DNA of 64,000 nucleotides from Pieris napi (lineage: Eukaryota; Arthropoda; Insecta; Lepidoptera; Pieridae), in contig NC_062245.1 in the NCBI RefSeq assembly GCF_905475465.1, positions 7,192,001-7,256,000 on the forward strand, written 5' to 3'. The notes below the pieces were generated by a model, which was given only the letters and a program-made list of their open reading frames with translations, searched no databases and was not told where the DNA came from. Position 1 is the first letter of the stretch, and the number at the start of each line of letters is the position of its first letter. The position numbers and the translations under genes are program-made. Below, piece by piece: positions 1-12,505 of this stretch.

Positions 1-194
1 TATAACATCTGAAACGCTTAGACCTTAGTATTTAACGAGATGTATTGTATATGTTCCAACTTCCACTATAAATTCCTCTGTCGGTATTAAGAATAAGATA
101 TCAAATGGATTCACGATCGTCCCATTGAAATAGTTTTAATCTTTTAAATAAAGAAGTAGTTGAGTGTAGTAGACAATTTTTAACTTACTGTAAT

Positions 195-400
195 TAGTAT
201 ACAATTTTTAGTTTTAAGCAAACGAAACTTTCCTTTGAAAACCTTGATGACAAATTCTAGTCTTTAGTATAAGAATAACAGCGCTGGAAAATGCATCACA
301 GGAAATAATATCGCATATCGTTATCTCAAAAGATGGTTTATCATATAAAACACGCTGCAACCCTATTCGTATCGGCCGTGCTAGCCTTCCTGGCAGTGAT
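195..400 (-). other. Possible terminal exon or small ORF, unresolved strand and frame
   Basis: On the minus strand, TAACTGTTACAG at about 415 is a plausible acceptor followed by an open frame of ~63 codons (YTGSLPGRLARPIRIGLQRV, then YDKPSFEITICDIISC) with a stop near 220. On the plus strand an ATG at about 332 opens a 29-residue hydrophobic peptide (HAATLFVSAVLAFLAVIQYI). Both use the same GC-richer patch, so at most one is real. Confidence 0.22.
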
Positions 401-719
401 CCAGTATATCTGTAACAGTTAATATTAATATAATTATAATAATATGGAGAGATGCAGATTATAACTTGTCTTTATTTTGTACATAAACCAGCTGGATCCT
501 GGAAATACAGGTGCTGAGGGGTTACGACTGTGAGACATAGAATAACCTAACCAAACAATTGTAGTTACATTGGTCTTTTTTATTTATTTATTTATACATT
601 CCAAAACAATGTGCATGCCTAAAAAATACAAGAAAACATGAAGTCACAAATTTAACACACATACACATCAATTACGTTAGAACATAAGAAATCTATGAAA
701 GAAAAGAATTAAACAAACA

Positions 720-1070
720 ACCAAAAAAATAATAATAATAATAATTACTAAAAATTCATAATAATAATAACGAAAACTAAAAAGATAAAAAATAACAATA
801 ACAGAAATAAACAAAACTAAATGAAAACTTAAACCACATTAGAGCCTGCAAAACAAAGTTACGGTAAATTGGTAGACTGTTATAAAACACATCAATCAAT
901 AATTTCATCAATGTTTGTAATTAAGTTATAAGAGCGAGATAGTCTATTCACTGGACCATTAAAAGTAGCAGATAAGCGAGATAGAAGTACGAGTATAGAA
1001 GACTTTTAGTTCTAGTTACTCTAGGATTACAAAGAAGAAGAAATAAAGAGAAGAAGAACAAAGAAGAAGT
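720..1070. repeat. Simple-sequence tract (AAT then GAAGAA)
   Basis: (AAT)n runs at 727-770 and GAAGAAGAA-type runs at 1032-1068 lie in A-rich sequence. A TTTATTTATTTATA stretch at 579-595 looks like the reversed tail of a LINE. Confidence 0.6.
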
Positions 1071-1862
1071 TCTGCAAGGTTCATGACATAATCGAGCAGA
1101 CATCGGTTTCAAAATGTTGGAAAACAATTTTTTGGAGTCAGCACTTGTAATAAAAGTCTATTAATATTATATTGCGTATGTAAATAATTATCTAAGTAAT
1201 GGCAAGTAGTTATAGCAAATTTAAATAAAAAAACATTCGGAAAATTCTACGAATAAATAGAACCTGAATATATTGGACAAATATGTATTACTTTTTCATA
1301 TTGTGAATCTGTCAATGACATCACATCCATTTTATTTCCGTAGCGTGTCACATTTTGTCAGAAACTCGTTTAGCGGCGGACGTTTTAGGCAAAATTATAT
1401 TAATATTGATCGAGCCAACGTGACATGATGTCATTTCTCCTTTAAGATCCTTAAAATTAATTTGGCAAGAGTTTGGAACGTTTAAATTAAATGTGCCAAT
1501 ATTATTTGTTGCTGATAATACAAGGGTTATGTAATTAAAATCACGTTTACCGTATCAGAATTTGGCTTGGATTTTATCAACTAAATATCAAATTTAACGA
1601 GACTGTACACTTAAAACTAATCTAAAGCAAGGATACACTTAAAATACGGTTTTATTTTGAACATAAAATAGAACATCACGCTATTTTGTCATCGTTTTTG
1701 GCGCCAAAGCTACAGATTACATAGAACTAAAAATACTGAAAATACCTATAGAGACCTTGATGGTTCCAGTTCCATATAAAGGAATATGAGTAATTTATTT
1801 TCACGTTACTTCAAAAACAAAATACTGACTAATAACATTTTAATCACGTAAACTTTTCTTAA

Positions 1863-2024
1863 AGGCCGATTTACATTATCTTAGTGTTTAGGAGAGTGCT
1901 TTAGTACAACTTGAAAGGCAAGTTCTTTAGCGTAGCGTTTACTAAAGCAAGTAGCGTTTACATGTTTCAACTAAAGTACTATCCTAAAGCACTCTCCTAA
2001 ACACTAAGATAATGTAAATCGGCC
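1863..2024. mobile_element. 162-bp palindromic MITE flanked by TTAA
   Basis: The first ~45 and last ~45 bases are near-perfect inverted repeats (GGCCGATTTACATTATCTTA and complement). TTAA lies immediately outside both ends (1859-1862, 2025-2028), as for piggyBac-type targets. The middle is a second short inverted segment around AAGTAGCGTTTAC. It is non-coding and would form a long hairpin. Confidence 0.88.
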
Positions 2025-2084
2025 TTAAAAAATAATGTTAATTTTTTTTAAACGAAAAGTAAGTTCGAAATATTATTATTACTG

Positions 2085-2245
2085 TCATTCGATAAGAGCG
2101 AACACGCCGCTGCGTCCTTTATGTATGGAAGCGCCCGAATTAGCGCATGCGCGGGTATGTGCTTCGTTTTGGCGCCAATCGTGCGTTGGTGATTTCGTAT
2201 CTCTATTTTATAAGTGTTTAAAAATATTTTGTTGCAGGAAAACAA
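2085..2245. promoter_or_regulatory. Small CpG-rich patch with NRF-1-like and E2F-like sites
   Basis: TTAGCGCATGCGCGGGTA carries the perfect NRF-1 palindrome GCGCATGCGC. GTTTTGGCGCCAATCG has an E2F-type TTTTGGCGC core joined to CCAAT. A second TTTTTGGCGCCAAAGC is at about 1694. In an AT-rich window this cluster of CpGs looks like a housekeeping-type promoter, but no first exon could be tied to it. Confidence 0.3.
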
Positions 2246-2322
2246 AAATAAGTCCTTGATATATATTATTTTCTCTTATATGTGGAGATGATTATTGTTT
2301 CAACCGTTTAATTTATAAGATA

Positions 2323-2697
2323 TTAGCAGACTCGGCCAAGCGGTGCTGTGGCTAAAGTTTTTGTTATATTACATAGTAGTAAACTATTCAAGGGAAACGG
2401 TAGGAGAACACCAGTCACGGGGACCACCTTTTGGTGGTTATGCCATTAAATTGTAGCTTATGTGAAACGTTGGTACTTTCAACACAGCGCCATCTGTTAA
2501 AATTATTGTGACTGTCAAATAATAAACAAATAATTTGCAATAAAATAATATTGCGGGTAAAAATGAAGATGTAAGCTGTCCTATCTTTTAAGTTGGATCA
2601 AACTACACACGGTATGCAAATTTGAATGAAATCGGTTCAGTAGTTTAGGAGTCCATAGCGGACAAACAACGTGACACGTAATTTATATACATTAAGA
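2323..2697 (-). mobile_element. Short Helitron, family A
   Basis: The minus strand starts TCTTAATGTATATAAATTAC, ends GGCCGAGTCTGCTAA and sits between A and T. It shares CAAACAACGTGACACG, GCGCCATCTGTTA and ATGCCATTAAATTGTAG with the copies at 53976-54354 and, in part, 62536-62854. Confidence 0.85.
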
Positions 2698-3767
2698 TAG
2701 AGTATAGTAGAGAGTATTTATAATATATGAAATTGCAAACAACTCGGTATTAATCTCTAAGGGCTTTAATCTTTTAAGGGCTTGTGGTTGTTTTACAACG
2801 ACGTGCCGTGTAAGATATTAGATTCCTTTTGGCAGCGTAAATCGTAATTATACATATGACAGGTGAAGTGAAATTTCTGTAACATTGTACTGCCCACGTA
2901 ACGACACTGAACTCATATATCAGAGACTAAGATAAGACTTATCCACCATACGCCGGGGCTCATTTAGGTAAAATGGTAATATTTTATTTTTTGCTATCAT
3001 CTTTGATAGCATTAAAAACTCCACAATTGTAGTTTATACGCACACATTTTACTTCTTCTTTAACGAACGTTTTAATGTCAATCAGATCTGATTTCATTTT
3101 AACTATTTGCGAAATATTTATATAAATATTGCATTCACGTTCAAAACATATATTTTTATTAAACATTCAACGTTATTAATCCTCAGTTAATAACGAATTG
3201 AACATTTTCGTTATATTTTCTCATAAAAAGAGGAAATTGGAAAATATTATAATTTTATAGATATGGTGCCAATTTTGTGGTAAACTAACTATCTACGAAA
3301 TATACCATTTTCATTATGACATCGTAATGTTTCATTTAGTTAAGATTATAGGCTTTTAATAGTAATTAGGTATGTAAATATTTTCATGTTTTTGCTTTGG
3401 GACTGACGAAATATTAATTTATCGATCACAATTTTACGACAAATACAAGTTGCGTACAGAACATAAAAACAAAAACTCAATGGAACTCAAAGACACTAAA
3501 GAATAATTCAACACTTAGGTTATACCTAGGTATACTCTAGACTAGGTAGACTAGAGAGTCTACCTTACAATAATTATATTCCTGTCACGCAAGCTTTCGA
3601 TACCAGCTCAATTCTGGATTAATTCGTGATATATAGAGGTATTTAGCTAAAGACGTGCCTTGCATTAATGCAGGAGCGAAATTAATACATCAATTATTTT
3701 ATTAGAAACCACCTCAGTTTTATTGGTTTAGTGTGATATTATTATATTTATTTCCATATAAATCTTT

Positions 3768-3985
3768 TAATAGTCGGTGTGCGATTCTCATCCATGAGGT
3801 CGTAGGTTCGATTTCCGGCTGTGCATCAAGTGACTGAAGAAAAATGTGAGGAAATCGACAAAAAAAGTCGCCTGGGTCTGTCAGGCTGATCACCTATTTG
3901 TCTATTACAAAAACAAATGAACACGAAACAGATACAGAAATCTGAAGCCCATACCTAGAAGTTGCAACGCTATTGCTTTTTATTA
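3768..3985 (+). mobile_element. tRNA-derived SINE, partial
   Basis: It contains CGATTCTCATCCATGAGGTC, box B (GGTTCGATTTCC), GGCTGTGCATC, GTGAGGAAATCGACA and TGATCACCTATTTG. It ends GAAGTTGCAACGCTATTG. Box A is missing, so it is 5'-truncated. It abuts the MITE at 3992. Confidence 0.85.
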
Positions 3986-3991
3986 ATTTTT

Positions 3992-4353
3992 GAAGTTATA
4001 CTTCTTTAGGCGCGTTATGAAAAATTGATGAGAGTGAATTTTACGATGCGCGTACACCGTGACACAACATTAATAGAATGAAGTTGCCTACGGAAGATGC
4101 TACGGCATTGGACATAATTTAAAAACAACATTCGAATAATAATAGAATTTATGTTACACTTAATGTAAGAGAATAATAATAAATATTTAATTTTTCAAAT
4201 GTAAACTGAACTTTATTGACTATAATGTCTCCTTTTCCAGTCTTTGATTATTTAATTGTAATTAATTATTTGCATACTATCAAAAACTATTTTTAATAAT
4301 GCCAAAGAAGTATAACTTCTTACGCGCGTACATTCGTACACCCACCCTTTTTT
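3992..4353 (+). mobile_element. MITE, GAAGTTATACTTC family, full copy
   Basis: It starts GAAGTTATACTTCTTTAGGC and ends AAAGAAGTATAACTTCTTAC followed by GCGCGTAC and a T-run. The ends are inverted repeats that are themselves near-palindromes. Copies are at 53394-53721 and, longer and reversed, at 58311-59108. No coding sequence. Confidence 0.82.
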
Positions 4354-4693
4354 TTAATCGAGATCGATTCGAAAACTTATTTCTTATCAAAATATGTAAT
4401 TAAAGGATATTTATTTAAAGTCGTTCAAAGTGTCAAAACTCTATTGTATTAAATAGATTGACAGGATCTCAAACATCGGTGACGTTTTTAGAGTTAATTG
4501 CTTTTCGTTAAAATTGGCATGTTACAGAAACCAATCTTAACTTTTGGGCTTCAAAGCTTACAACTTCAAAGTCACATGTCACTGAAATAGGGGCAGACAC
4601 GGTGACATAACAAATATTGGTACCTTAATGCTTTCTGGCTGCTGCCGCTGATTTCGTTATACTTGTATTAGATTTAATATGTTAGACCGATAA

Positions 4694-5065
4694 TCTATAT
4701 ATATAAAAAGAAAATGGTGTTCGTTTGAGGCTCTTTCACGCTTAAACCACTGATCGTATCGACATGAAACTACCACCATTCGATGCGAAATTTTTCCTAG
4801 ATGGTTTATGGCTATTTAACTCCAACGTTCCTTCATTTTTTTATTTCTGTTTTACTTTTATGAAAATTTTTCCCGCTAATAAAAACAAAAGAGGCTTCCT
4901 AGAACCGCAAAACGTCAACATCTGTTAAAAACTCGATTTTCGAAATATTTCAATTTTCTTAGCGGGAAGTTAAAAAGAAGAATAATAAAAATGTGAAAAA
5001 AAATAAAATAATGAAACATAAAATTTATTTTAATTCGTCCAGCAAAGCGGGCGCGAAACGGCTAG
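4694..5065 (+). mobile_element. Short Helitron, family C
   Basis: It starts TCTATATATATAAAAAGAAA, ends GCGGGCGCGAAACGGCTAG and inserts between A and T. The interior includes GAACCGCAAAACGTCAAC and a GCGGGAAG motif. It is non-coding. Confidence 0.8.
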
Positions 5066-5194
5066 TATATTATAAGCTATAAATCTGTTTTAAACCGTAC
5101 CTATATTCGACTAACAAGAAAAATTAAGTGGAAAATAACTTTCCTATCTTGCAAAATCGTAGGACCACTTCACACGTTTTGATGATCTTGTTAC

Positions 5195-5470
5195 ATGTGA
5201 TGTCCCCCATCGCGAGGGGGCGTATGCTCCCTTCAGGTGGTGTGCTGGTTCGCGCCCTGCTAATACAGGGCTGTACGGGGGCGGGCATTTAGCCTTTGAT
5301 GAGAGCTGCAGCGCGCAGCAGATGTCTTGAGTTGTTGTTGTCGTGAGGACCAAGGAGAGTCGCTCCTCGGTCTTGGGGTCGTGTCCGGGGGAGGCCCAGT
5401 GTGGCCAATCAACTGTTTTTATAGAGTTTAGTCGATGCACACTAGCGTGGCGACGTTTTGTGGTAGCTAC
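5195..5470. other. GC-rich block with a 98-codon open frame
   Basis: This block is strikingly GC-rich beside its flanks. The minus frame from 5440 to 5144 reads DWPHWASPGHDPKTEERLSL and GTSHVTRSSKRVKWSYDF. No domain is recognised. It resembles the 5' or coding part of a non-LTR element rather than a host exon, but this is inference. Confidence 0.4.
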
Positions 5471-5777
5471 AAGCTGAGCTTAGTTCATCTGAGCAGTAGT
5501 GCATAGACTTATCGACGTATTTAGAGTAAGTGAGAAGCATTACTTCTCACTTATTCTCTCTATTTCTCACTTATTCTAATCCGTTGGATTTGCGAGCTGT
5601 CGACCATTAAAAATATACGTCTAAGTAAATATATGTATAGGCCAATGTAACCAGCTAAAATAGACAATATAGGGATTCGAAGTTGAAAAAAGTTATTTTT
5701 AAGGTAATTTATTAATACCGATTTAATGGAACAGCATTTAAGCCATCAAAATTTTCATTAAAGTTCTTTGGCTGTGC

Positions 5778-6240
5778 AGGTGTAATAATTAGCATCGTGT
5801 TCGCTTTTCAAGAATCAAATTAGGATCAAACTAAGATCAAAGGTGAATATTGTCTTTATCGAAATAGAATTCACATGCCAATCTTAAACTTGACTTGACT
5901 TTAAAATTGAAATGCAACTTTATTAAAATATGTTAATACAAAGCGCTTTTTAATCTAAAATTGTTAGTTACTTTTTTTAGCACCAGCTCGCATAGTAGTC
6001 TATACAGCGAAAACCTCTTTTCTAAAATACTAATAACAAAAGTTTGTATTAACATGTTTGTATTATTAATATTAAATTATACAATTTTCATTCAGGCTAT
6101 TAGGTGTATTGGTGTAATAACCAATATCATGTTCGCTTTTCAAGATCAAATTAGGATCAAACTAAGATCAAAGGTGAATATTGTCCTTATCAAAATAGAA
6201 TTCACATTCCAATTTTAAACTTGACTTGACTGTAAAATTG
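5778..6240 (+). repeat. Direct repeat of ~130 bp, spaced 334 bp
   Basis: 5778-5910 and 6112-6240 share GTGTTCGCTTTTCAAG-type starts, ATTAGGATCAAACTAAGATC and AAACTTGACTTGACT, about 90% alike. The intervening sequence is AT-rich and unique. No target duplication or terminal repeat was found. Confidence 0.85.
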
Positions 6241-7101
6241 GAGAAATAATTAAAGAAAATGTTTGTATAATAAATATTGTATTACTAATAAATACATATT
6301 TATAAAAATAATTATTTTAATTCGTGTCTATGGAATTAAATCACGTCAAGTTCAAGTAATCTGACTAGACCATAAATCTTTCAATAAATTATATTTATAG
6401 TTAAACGAATAAAAGTTCTTAGAAGATTCCATTATCACTTCAACGTTCCAACTTTTCAATCTAACTTTCCACGTTCCTCTCGTTTTCTTTGCGGATATCA
6501 ACAAATTGGATAAATATTTTCTCAATCTCATACCCTAATAATTTATCATACTCTGTTAAACTACGTTCTAATTGTGTGATTCTTTTACGAACCGAAATTT
6601 ACCTTTTATTAGTTTTCTTATTGTAATTGAAAATCAATATATATATTTTATTTATACTGTCTACTTATTTTGATGTGTTTTTTAAGCGTTTAAGCTCACA
6701 TTTTTGTAGTCTAGTGAACGGATTAAATATTTTTTTCAGAATAATTCAAAAATTCGAACATTAACATTTAATTTAAATTCAGTATTTATACGTACAATAA
6801 CATTAACTTTCTGATATTTATAACAATTGTGCTCTTTTTGTTTATATATATGTATATCAACCAAGAGTGCTGTTTTTATATTAAAGTAGTCCTTATAACC
6901 AACGTACTATCTATATAGTACCTATATAGGTTACCAATTCTAGCGTAATGCAATTAATAATTAAACTCAGTTTTGCATTTATAATTCTAATAAATTAATT
7001 AGTGCAAGTTTGCGTAAAATATGTATTATTATTAATATATTATAATGCTATTTATTGCGAATAACAATGAGGTTAATAACTTATTAAATTCCTAATCTTA
7101 C

Positions 7102-7271
7102 CTTAATTCGAAATTCGTCACATAACTTGAATAACATCATTAACCTCAGATTTTCTTTAGCCCCCAGCGACAATTTTGCGTGTGAATGGATACAATACTC
7201 TTTTGTTCGTCTATCTAAGGCCTTCAGGCGCTTATTTACGCTGCCAGATATTTGTGAAGTCCCTGACACCT
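7102..7271 (-). CDS. Unassigned exon candidate
   Basis: A 170-base minus-strand segment with acceptor-like CATCAAAG and a good donor (AATTAAG|GTAAGA) reads SGTSQISGSVNKRLKALDRR, TKEYCIHSHAKLSLGAKENL and LMMLFKLCDEFRIK. Its composition is better than the surrounding AT-rich sequence and the frame ends exactly at the donor. No flanking exon was found and no domain is recognised. The polypyrimidine tract before the acceptor is weak. It could be a single exon of a gene with large introns, or part of an old transposon. Confidence 0.3.
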
Positions 7272-10200
7272 CTTTGATGTAGGTATATTAAAATATTATT
7301 CGATGTTTTTAATACTATACATCAAAATTGTAACAAATATTGACAAATAAGCCAGCTTTATCATAATTTGACTGAAGGAGAAAATAATGAAATGATTTAA
7401 AGCGTTGATTCTATACAGCAACATATTTATGGTATTGATAAAGGCAGGTAACATAAAGCCATTGCAAACTAAAAAAGTAAAGCTTAAAAATATCTCTCTT
7501 TGATATTTAAACCGATTTAAATTAGGTTGTATGTAACAACATTTATTTTATACTCTCAAAACAATATTTTACTTTTGTATTCCAGCAATTGCGAGGCCAC
7601 CTAGTTTAATTGCTTGGACTGAAAATATTATGATTATTAAAAAACAAATAGTAGAACAAATATTTGTATATAGAAATACGTTAATACACTGCGTAACAAG
7701 TTGGATGAAATTAAACCCAAGAAACGTACTTTTACGTACACGTATAAAATGATTACTTGCAACTTCGTCTTGACAAAAATATCAAGTTTCTTTTCGGAAA
7801 ATGGATATCCCTTCTTACGATATCTCAAGATTGATTGACATTTATTCGACAAATAATCCAATGGCTGTGCTCGCTGTGTTTCATTTCAACTTTTAATTAT
7901 AGCCTCGGTCTGGCAAACATACACTCCAATTAAAAACCTCGTCAGTAAACTTTTGTTTTAAATTCACAGTACGTTAAGTGAAAAACTTTTTTTAATATCT
8001 TTCATATACGAATAACATATTTTAACGGGGTCTTGTGTTTGGTCAGTGAGGAAGGTGAAGGGAAAAATTCTGAAGAAAACGTTTTACAGCCTAAAAGCGA
8101 TGTTTATCGGGCAAAGAAAATATATTAAAGAAAGGATTGTAGTTCCACTGGATTATTACTGCTTTTTTTTAATATACTTAAACTGTTTACAAAATATCTG
8201 TGATGGATGATTGAGTTTGGGATTTGCAATAGGATTAAATATATTTAGTTAACAATGAAAATCCTAAAAATAATATCAATTAACTAAAGTCACAAATAGC
8301 ATCAAAGGAGAACTAATTTACAACTTGAGACAAAGAGTTGTTTCTTCTTATCGTGCTATTTAGTGTTGTTCGATTAATTGTACGTCGGTATATGTACGTT
8401 TGTTTGTGAGGGAAGGTAATTTGAAAACAATTCATACAGTTCTATTTAGGAATAATTAGAAATTCTTTTGATTAAAAATATGGTCTTGCGATGTTAGCTA
8501 GAGACTGTTGTATAAAATCTTTGTGTCAGTACTTTCAATAAATACCAAGCGTATAAAATAAAAACTAGATAAGCATCATATTATCGTACTTCTATCGCTT
8601 TTGGTGTTGCAATTTCTGAATAGAAACAGAAACAAAAAACTGTCATCATTTTCTATATATTTTAGGTGATTACCGTGCTAGATTTCTGTGCTTTACTATG
8701 CGATTTAAAAAAGGAATAGGAAATACAATGGCACTTAAATCTATTGCAAATAAAACGGCTGAGTCAGATTTTTTAAAATCAAATTCTAAACAGTCACAGC
8801 TTAAATAGGACCAGCAACTGTACGTCGCAGTATAGCGCGAGTCCTATTTTTATATGAAAAGTTTTTTTTTTCCAACAAGGAATTTTAGAAACTATAGATT
8901 TTTTCACATTGTCTGACTCTTTCCGTGATTATCAGTTTTCCGTTAAGTGGAAATCCCGTTTTTCACTTACAACTGTAACTACTTCATTTGTTATCCATTT
9001 CAACAAAATATGTTCCTTTTTGTTATTTTGAGTCATCACCTGCAACTTTTATTACAATGCCCAAAAATAAAACACCAAACAAAACCGCACCAAAGCTACT
9101 TTATTTAACTTTGGAATCGGTTAAAAGCTTAATACTTTGTAAGTTGTTCAACATTGCAGTCACGTACTAATTTCAGTTTTCTAAATGAAAGTTCCCAAAA
9201 CACTCCTTTACACAAACCCGTAACCGTTTTAAGTGAATTTAAATATAGAACACAGGTAAAATGGAGTCTAGTAAAAAACAAATATATGTATGAGCATTAT
9301 CTCATGTAACATGATTGCAGTAGTAACGCAGAATATTTCCAATTCAATCAAAACCTAGGATTGTTGAGGATATTAAATTAAATATGGCTAAGAAAAAGAT
9401 ACATTTTCTTATTAATCCCGTCTAACGCAATTTAAATATACATATATGTTAATAAAATCTTAAAGCTTAAGTGTAAATAAAAACGTAACACCTCTTTTCT
9501 ATAAATATATAAGGCAAGACACAAGTCTCTTTAAATAAAGTGAATAATGCCAGCCATGTGTTACTAATAAGTTAATTAATTTTCTCGCTGACATTCGTTA
9601 ACATTCGCTGTGTCATTAAAATTTGAATATTAACTTGGTTAAATATATTAAGGCTAAGAATGCTTATGTTAGAGTGAAATACTAAGGCAAAAGCTTGGGA
9701 AGGAAAGAGAAAGAAAAACTAAATAGAAAGCTATTAGACCTTTCATTGCTGTTGGTCAACAGCATCTCTAGTCCAATTATAGACATGCGACACGATCGTC
9801 TTTGCTTTTGACTAATCACAATCAAAAGAATCGTTTCACCGTTCGTTTAATATTCTCACCTTTCCGTTGCTTTATCATGTTTGTCAAAGTATGATGCTAA
9901 CAAAAATATTAGTATGAAAAACGCACTCCTGACGCTAGTTAAGTTCGTTGGCGGTTTTTTGTATGCAGATGTTTAAATAAAACTCCTTGTTTGAAGCTGG
10001 GTAACCATTGACATTAATAGTTTAAAATATGAGCATATAACTAACACAAAATTAGGGGTTGCGACGCTAAAACAAACTTGGCTTATCTAAGGGCTCATTA
10101 ATCTAAATGACACTTATGTTATTGGACTTTATCGGATACGAGAATGTTAAAATACAATTTAGAAGTGTGTTAAAAACTAAAGGGCTCATATTGGCTTCTA

Positions 10201-12454
10201 CTTCTAATTATTACCTACAATATTTATATGTAACTTAACTAAAGTTAGTCTACATAACCCGCTAAACTTCTTTTTTGATACAACTGTTTATCTCTATTAT
10301 TTTGATAAATTCATAAAATAACTGCTGTAGTAGTATGATACCTATTAAACCGTCTTAAAAATGAAATTCCATAACTAAATCCAAAAGGATACATATATCT
10401 ATATTACTTTCGTATAAATAATAAACACAGTTCATTGGATAACTGTAAACATTTAAGAAGATTTAAAAATACTGTTAATATTTGCGATGTTTCCAATTTG
10501 CATTGGAAATTGTTTATTTAGCCGGCTAACTAATTGTAGGCTTACGTGATCAGATTGTGAATTGGTCTCGGTTGTTAAAAAGATTTATTTACATAAAACT
10601 TTATTCACTTCTGGAAACTCCATCAAAATATATCGAAAGAAATAAACTATAAATGCTTATGTTTATTGAATGTGCATGGTTAAACTCTAATTACATATTT
10701 GTAGTTTTACTAGTATTCTCTATTAAGCCAAATACACAAACTTCGTACATATAATAATTATCTAAGAAGCTTTTAAACAGCCTATTAGTGTGACCACTCA
10801 ATCTATGTATTACACGGCCTGATCGGTCCATAAAAACACAAGTAGTCACACCGTTTATAACGCATATAAATTATAGTATAAACAAATTCTACCAATTTTG
10901 TTTAGCTACAATACATCACTGCGTGGCGGTGCAGGTGACCTGGATATCCACTCACCTCGTCATCCCTCCGATATAATTAGCAACCCACAGAAGTTATTTT
11001 AACACTACGTCAATAATAACGGTGTTTGTCAATGTACAGATTTATTTACTTAGAATAAAGTCTATGTCTTCAGTCTTGTCTAAGCGTTTCAGTTATTAAA
11101 AAAAATTAAAAACGTTGGCGTTTCGTCATTATTTTTTATCTTTATTTAAATAGATAATAAATTTCAAGATGATCAGGATTTATCACCTTTTTTTTGCTTT
11201 AGACCCAAAATAAAATCATCAACAATACAGTGTATTTTTTTAAATATCTGTTGCCTGTTCTGTGATTTGAGATATGAAGTTAATGGTCTAAGTTGTTCAG
11301 GGATTAATTGCAAATGAATGCTTAATATACCTACACTGAAAATTTTATCACATTAATTCGGTGTACAAATTAGTCATCTAGATAGGAGTATGTTTATGAA
11401 TGTTAAATATATATTTTTTTATTCTTATTTTTGCTCTTAGTCTTGCTAGACTAAGAGCAGATGTATTGAGAGCTGTTAGGCGTTCAGAGCAAAATCTCCA
11501 TCGAGACTTGTCCTCTCTTTCAACCGTGTCTATCAAGACTTAGGATTTGTCGCCTTTTAAGCCTATTTATTAGGTCGGGTGTGGTAAGCAGTATTTACAA
11601 TATTACATCTTGTACAATACCTACATAGTAAAAATAATAGTTACTATTATTATCTATTTATCAGTTTTTAATTTAATTGTCATTATATTTGTGTGTGTGA
11701 CATTGAAATAAATAAATACGTAGATAGTTAGAATGTTTAAGAATCTATAGATTGTATTTGTTATTTTTAATTTATAAATAAATTTATTATTCTCGAGTCC
11801 ACATATTAAATTGCGGGTAGCCATTCTATAACATTCTTCTAAACAATGTCCAATCAAGTTTAGGAGGGTATTGTGAGGTGATTGAATCGCAAACACAGTA
11901 CAAGGCGGCCTGATTGAACAAGGCTGTATAGAGATATTGTCTGAACCTTATAGATGACAAACTGACAACCACTTCATTGGCTTATAATTAACAGAAATAA
12001 AATACAAATAATCTCAGATTAACACAGTATTGAGAACTAGTGCGAAAAAAGGTCACATACATCTAAAATATGTTACTATATAATACATCGTTATGGTACT
12101 GAGTTCCACTCATTTTCGGCACTAACATAATTAATATCACAGTATTTTCGTGTATGTAATAAAATCTAATAGCGCTCCAACCCTGGCTTCAGGTCGCCCA
12201 CGTTTCTTTGATCATTTTTATTTTATAGACAAGTGGTAACCTTCTGCGGCTGACTTATATCGTCAATTAGATCAAACATATGCTGGTTTTTTTTCCATCG
12301 TGAAAAATTATCCATATATCATTCAAATTAATTAAAGTCAGTCATCAATTTGAATCTTTAATTAGCGCCTATACACTTGAATCCGGCCTAAGAATCCGGT
12401 CCCGGATTTTGAGGCACAAGCTATATTAAGATTAAGTTTACACTGTTACACTAT

Positions 12455-12505
12455 TAAAATCCAATGGCGCTACAACCTTTTTGGTCTGGCGCTCAGAATT
12501 GTTAA
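12455..12505 (-). mobile_element. SINE 3' tail fragment
   Basis: CCAATGGCGCTACAACCTTT with GGTCTGGCGCTCAG is the reversed SINE tail. A similar shorter piece, AATAGCGCTCCAACCCTGGC, is near 12167. Confidence 0.55.
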
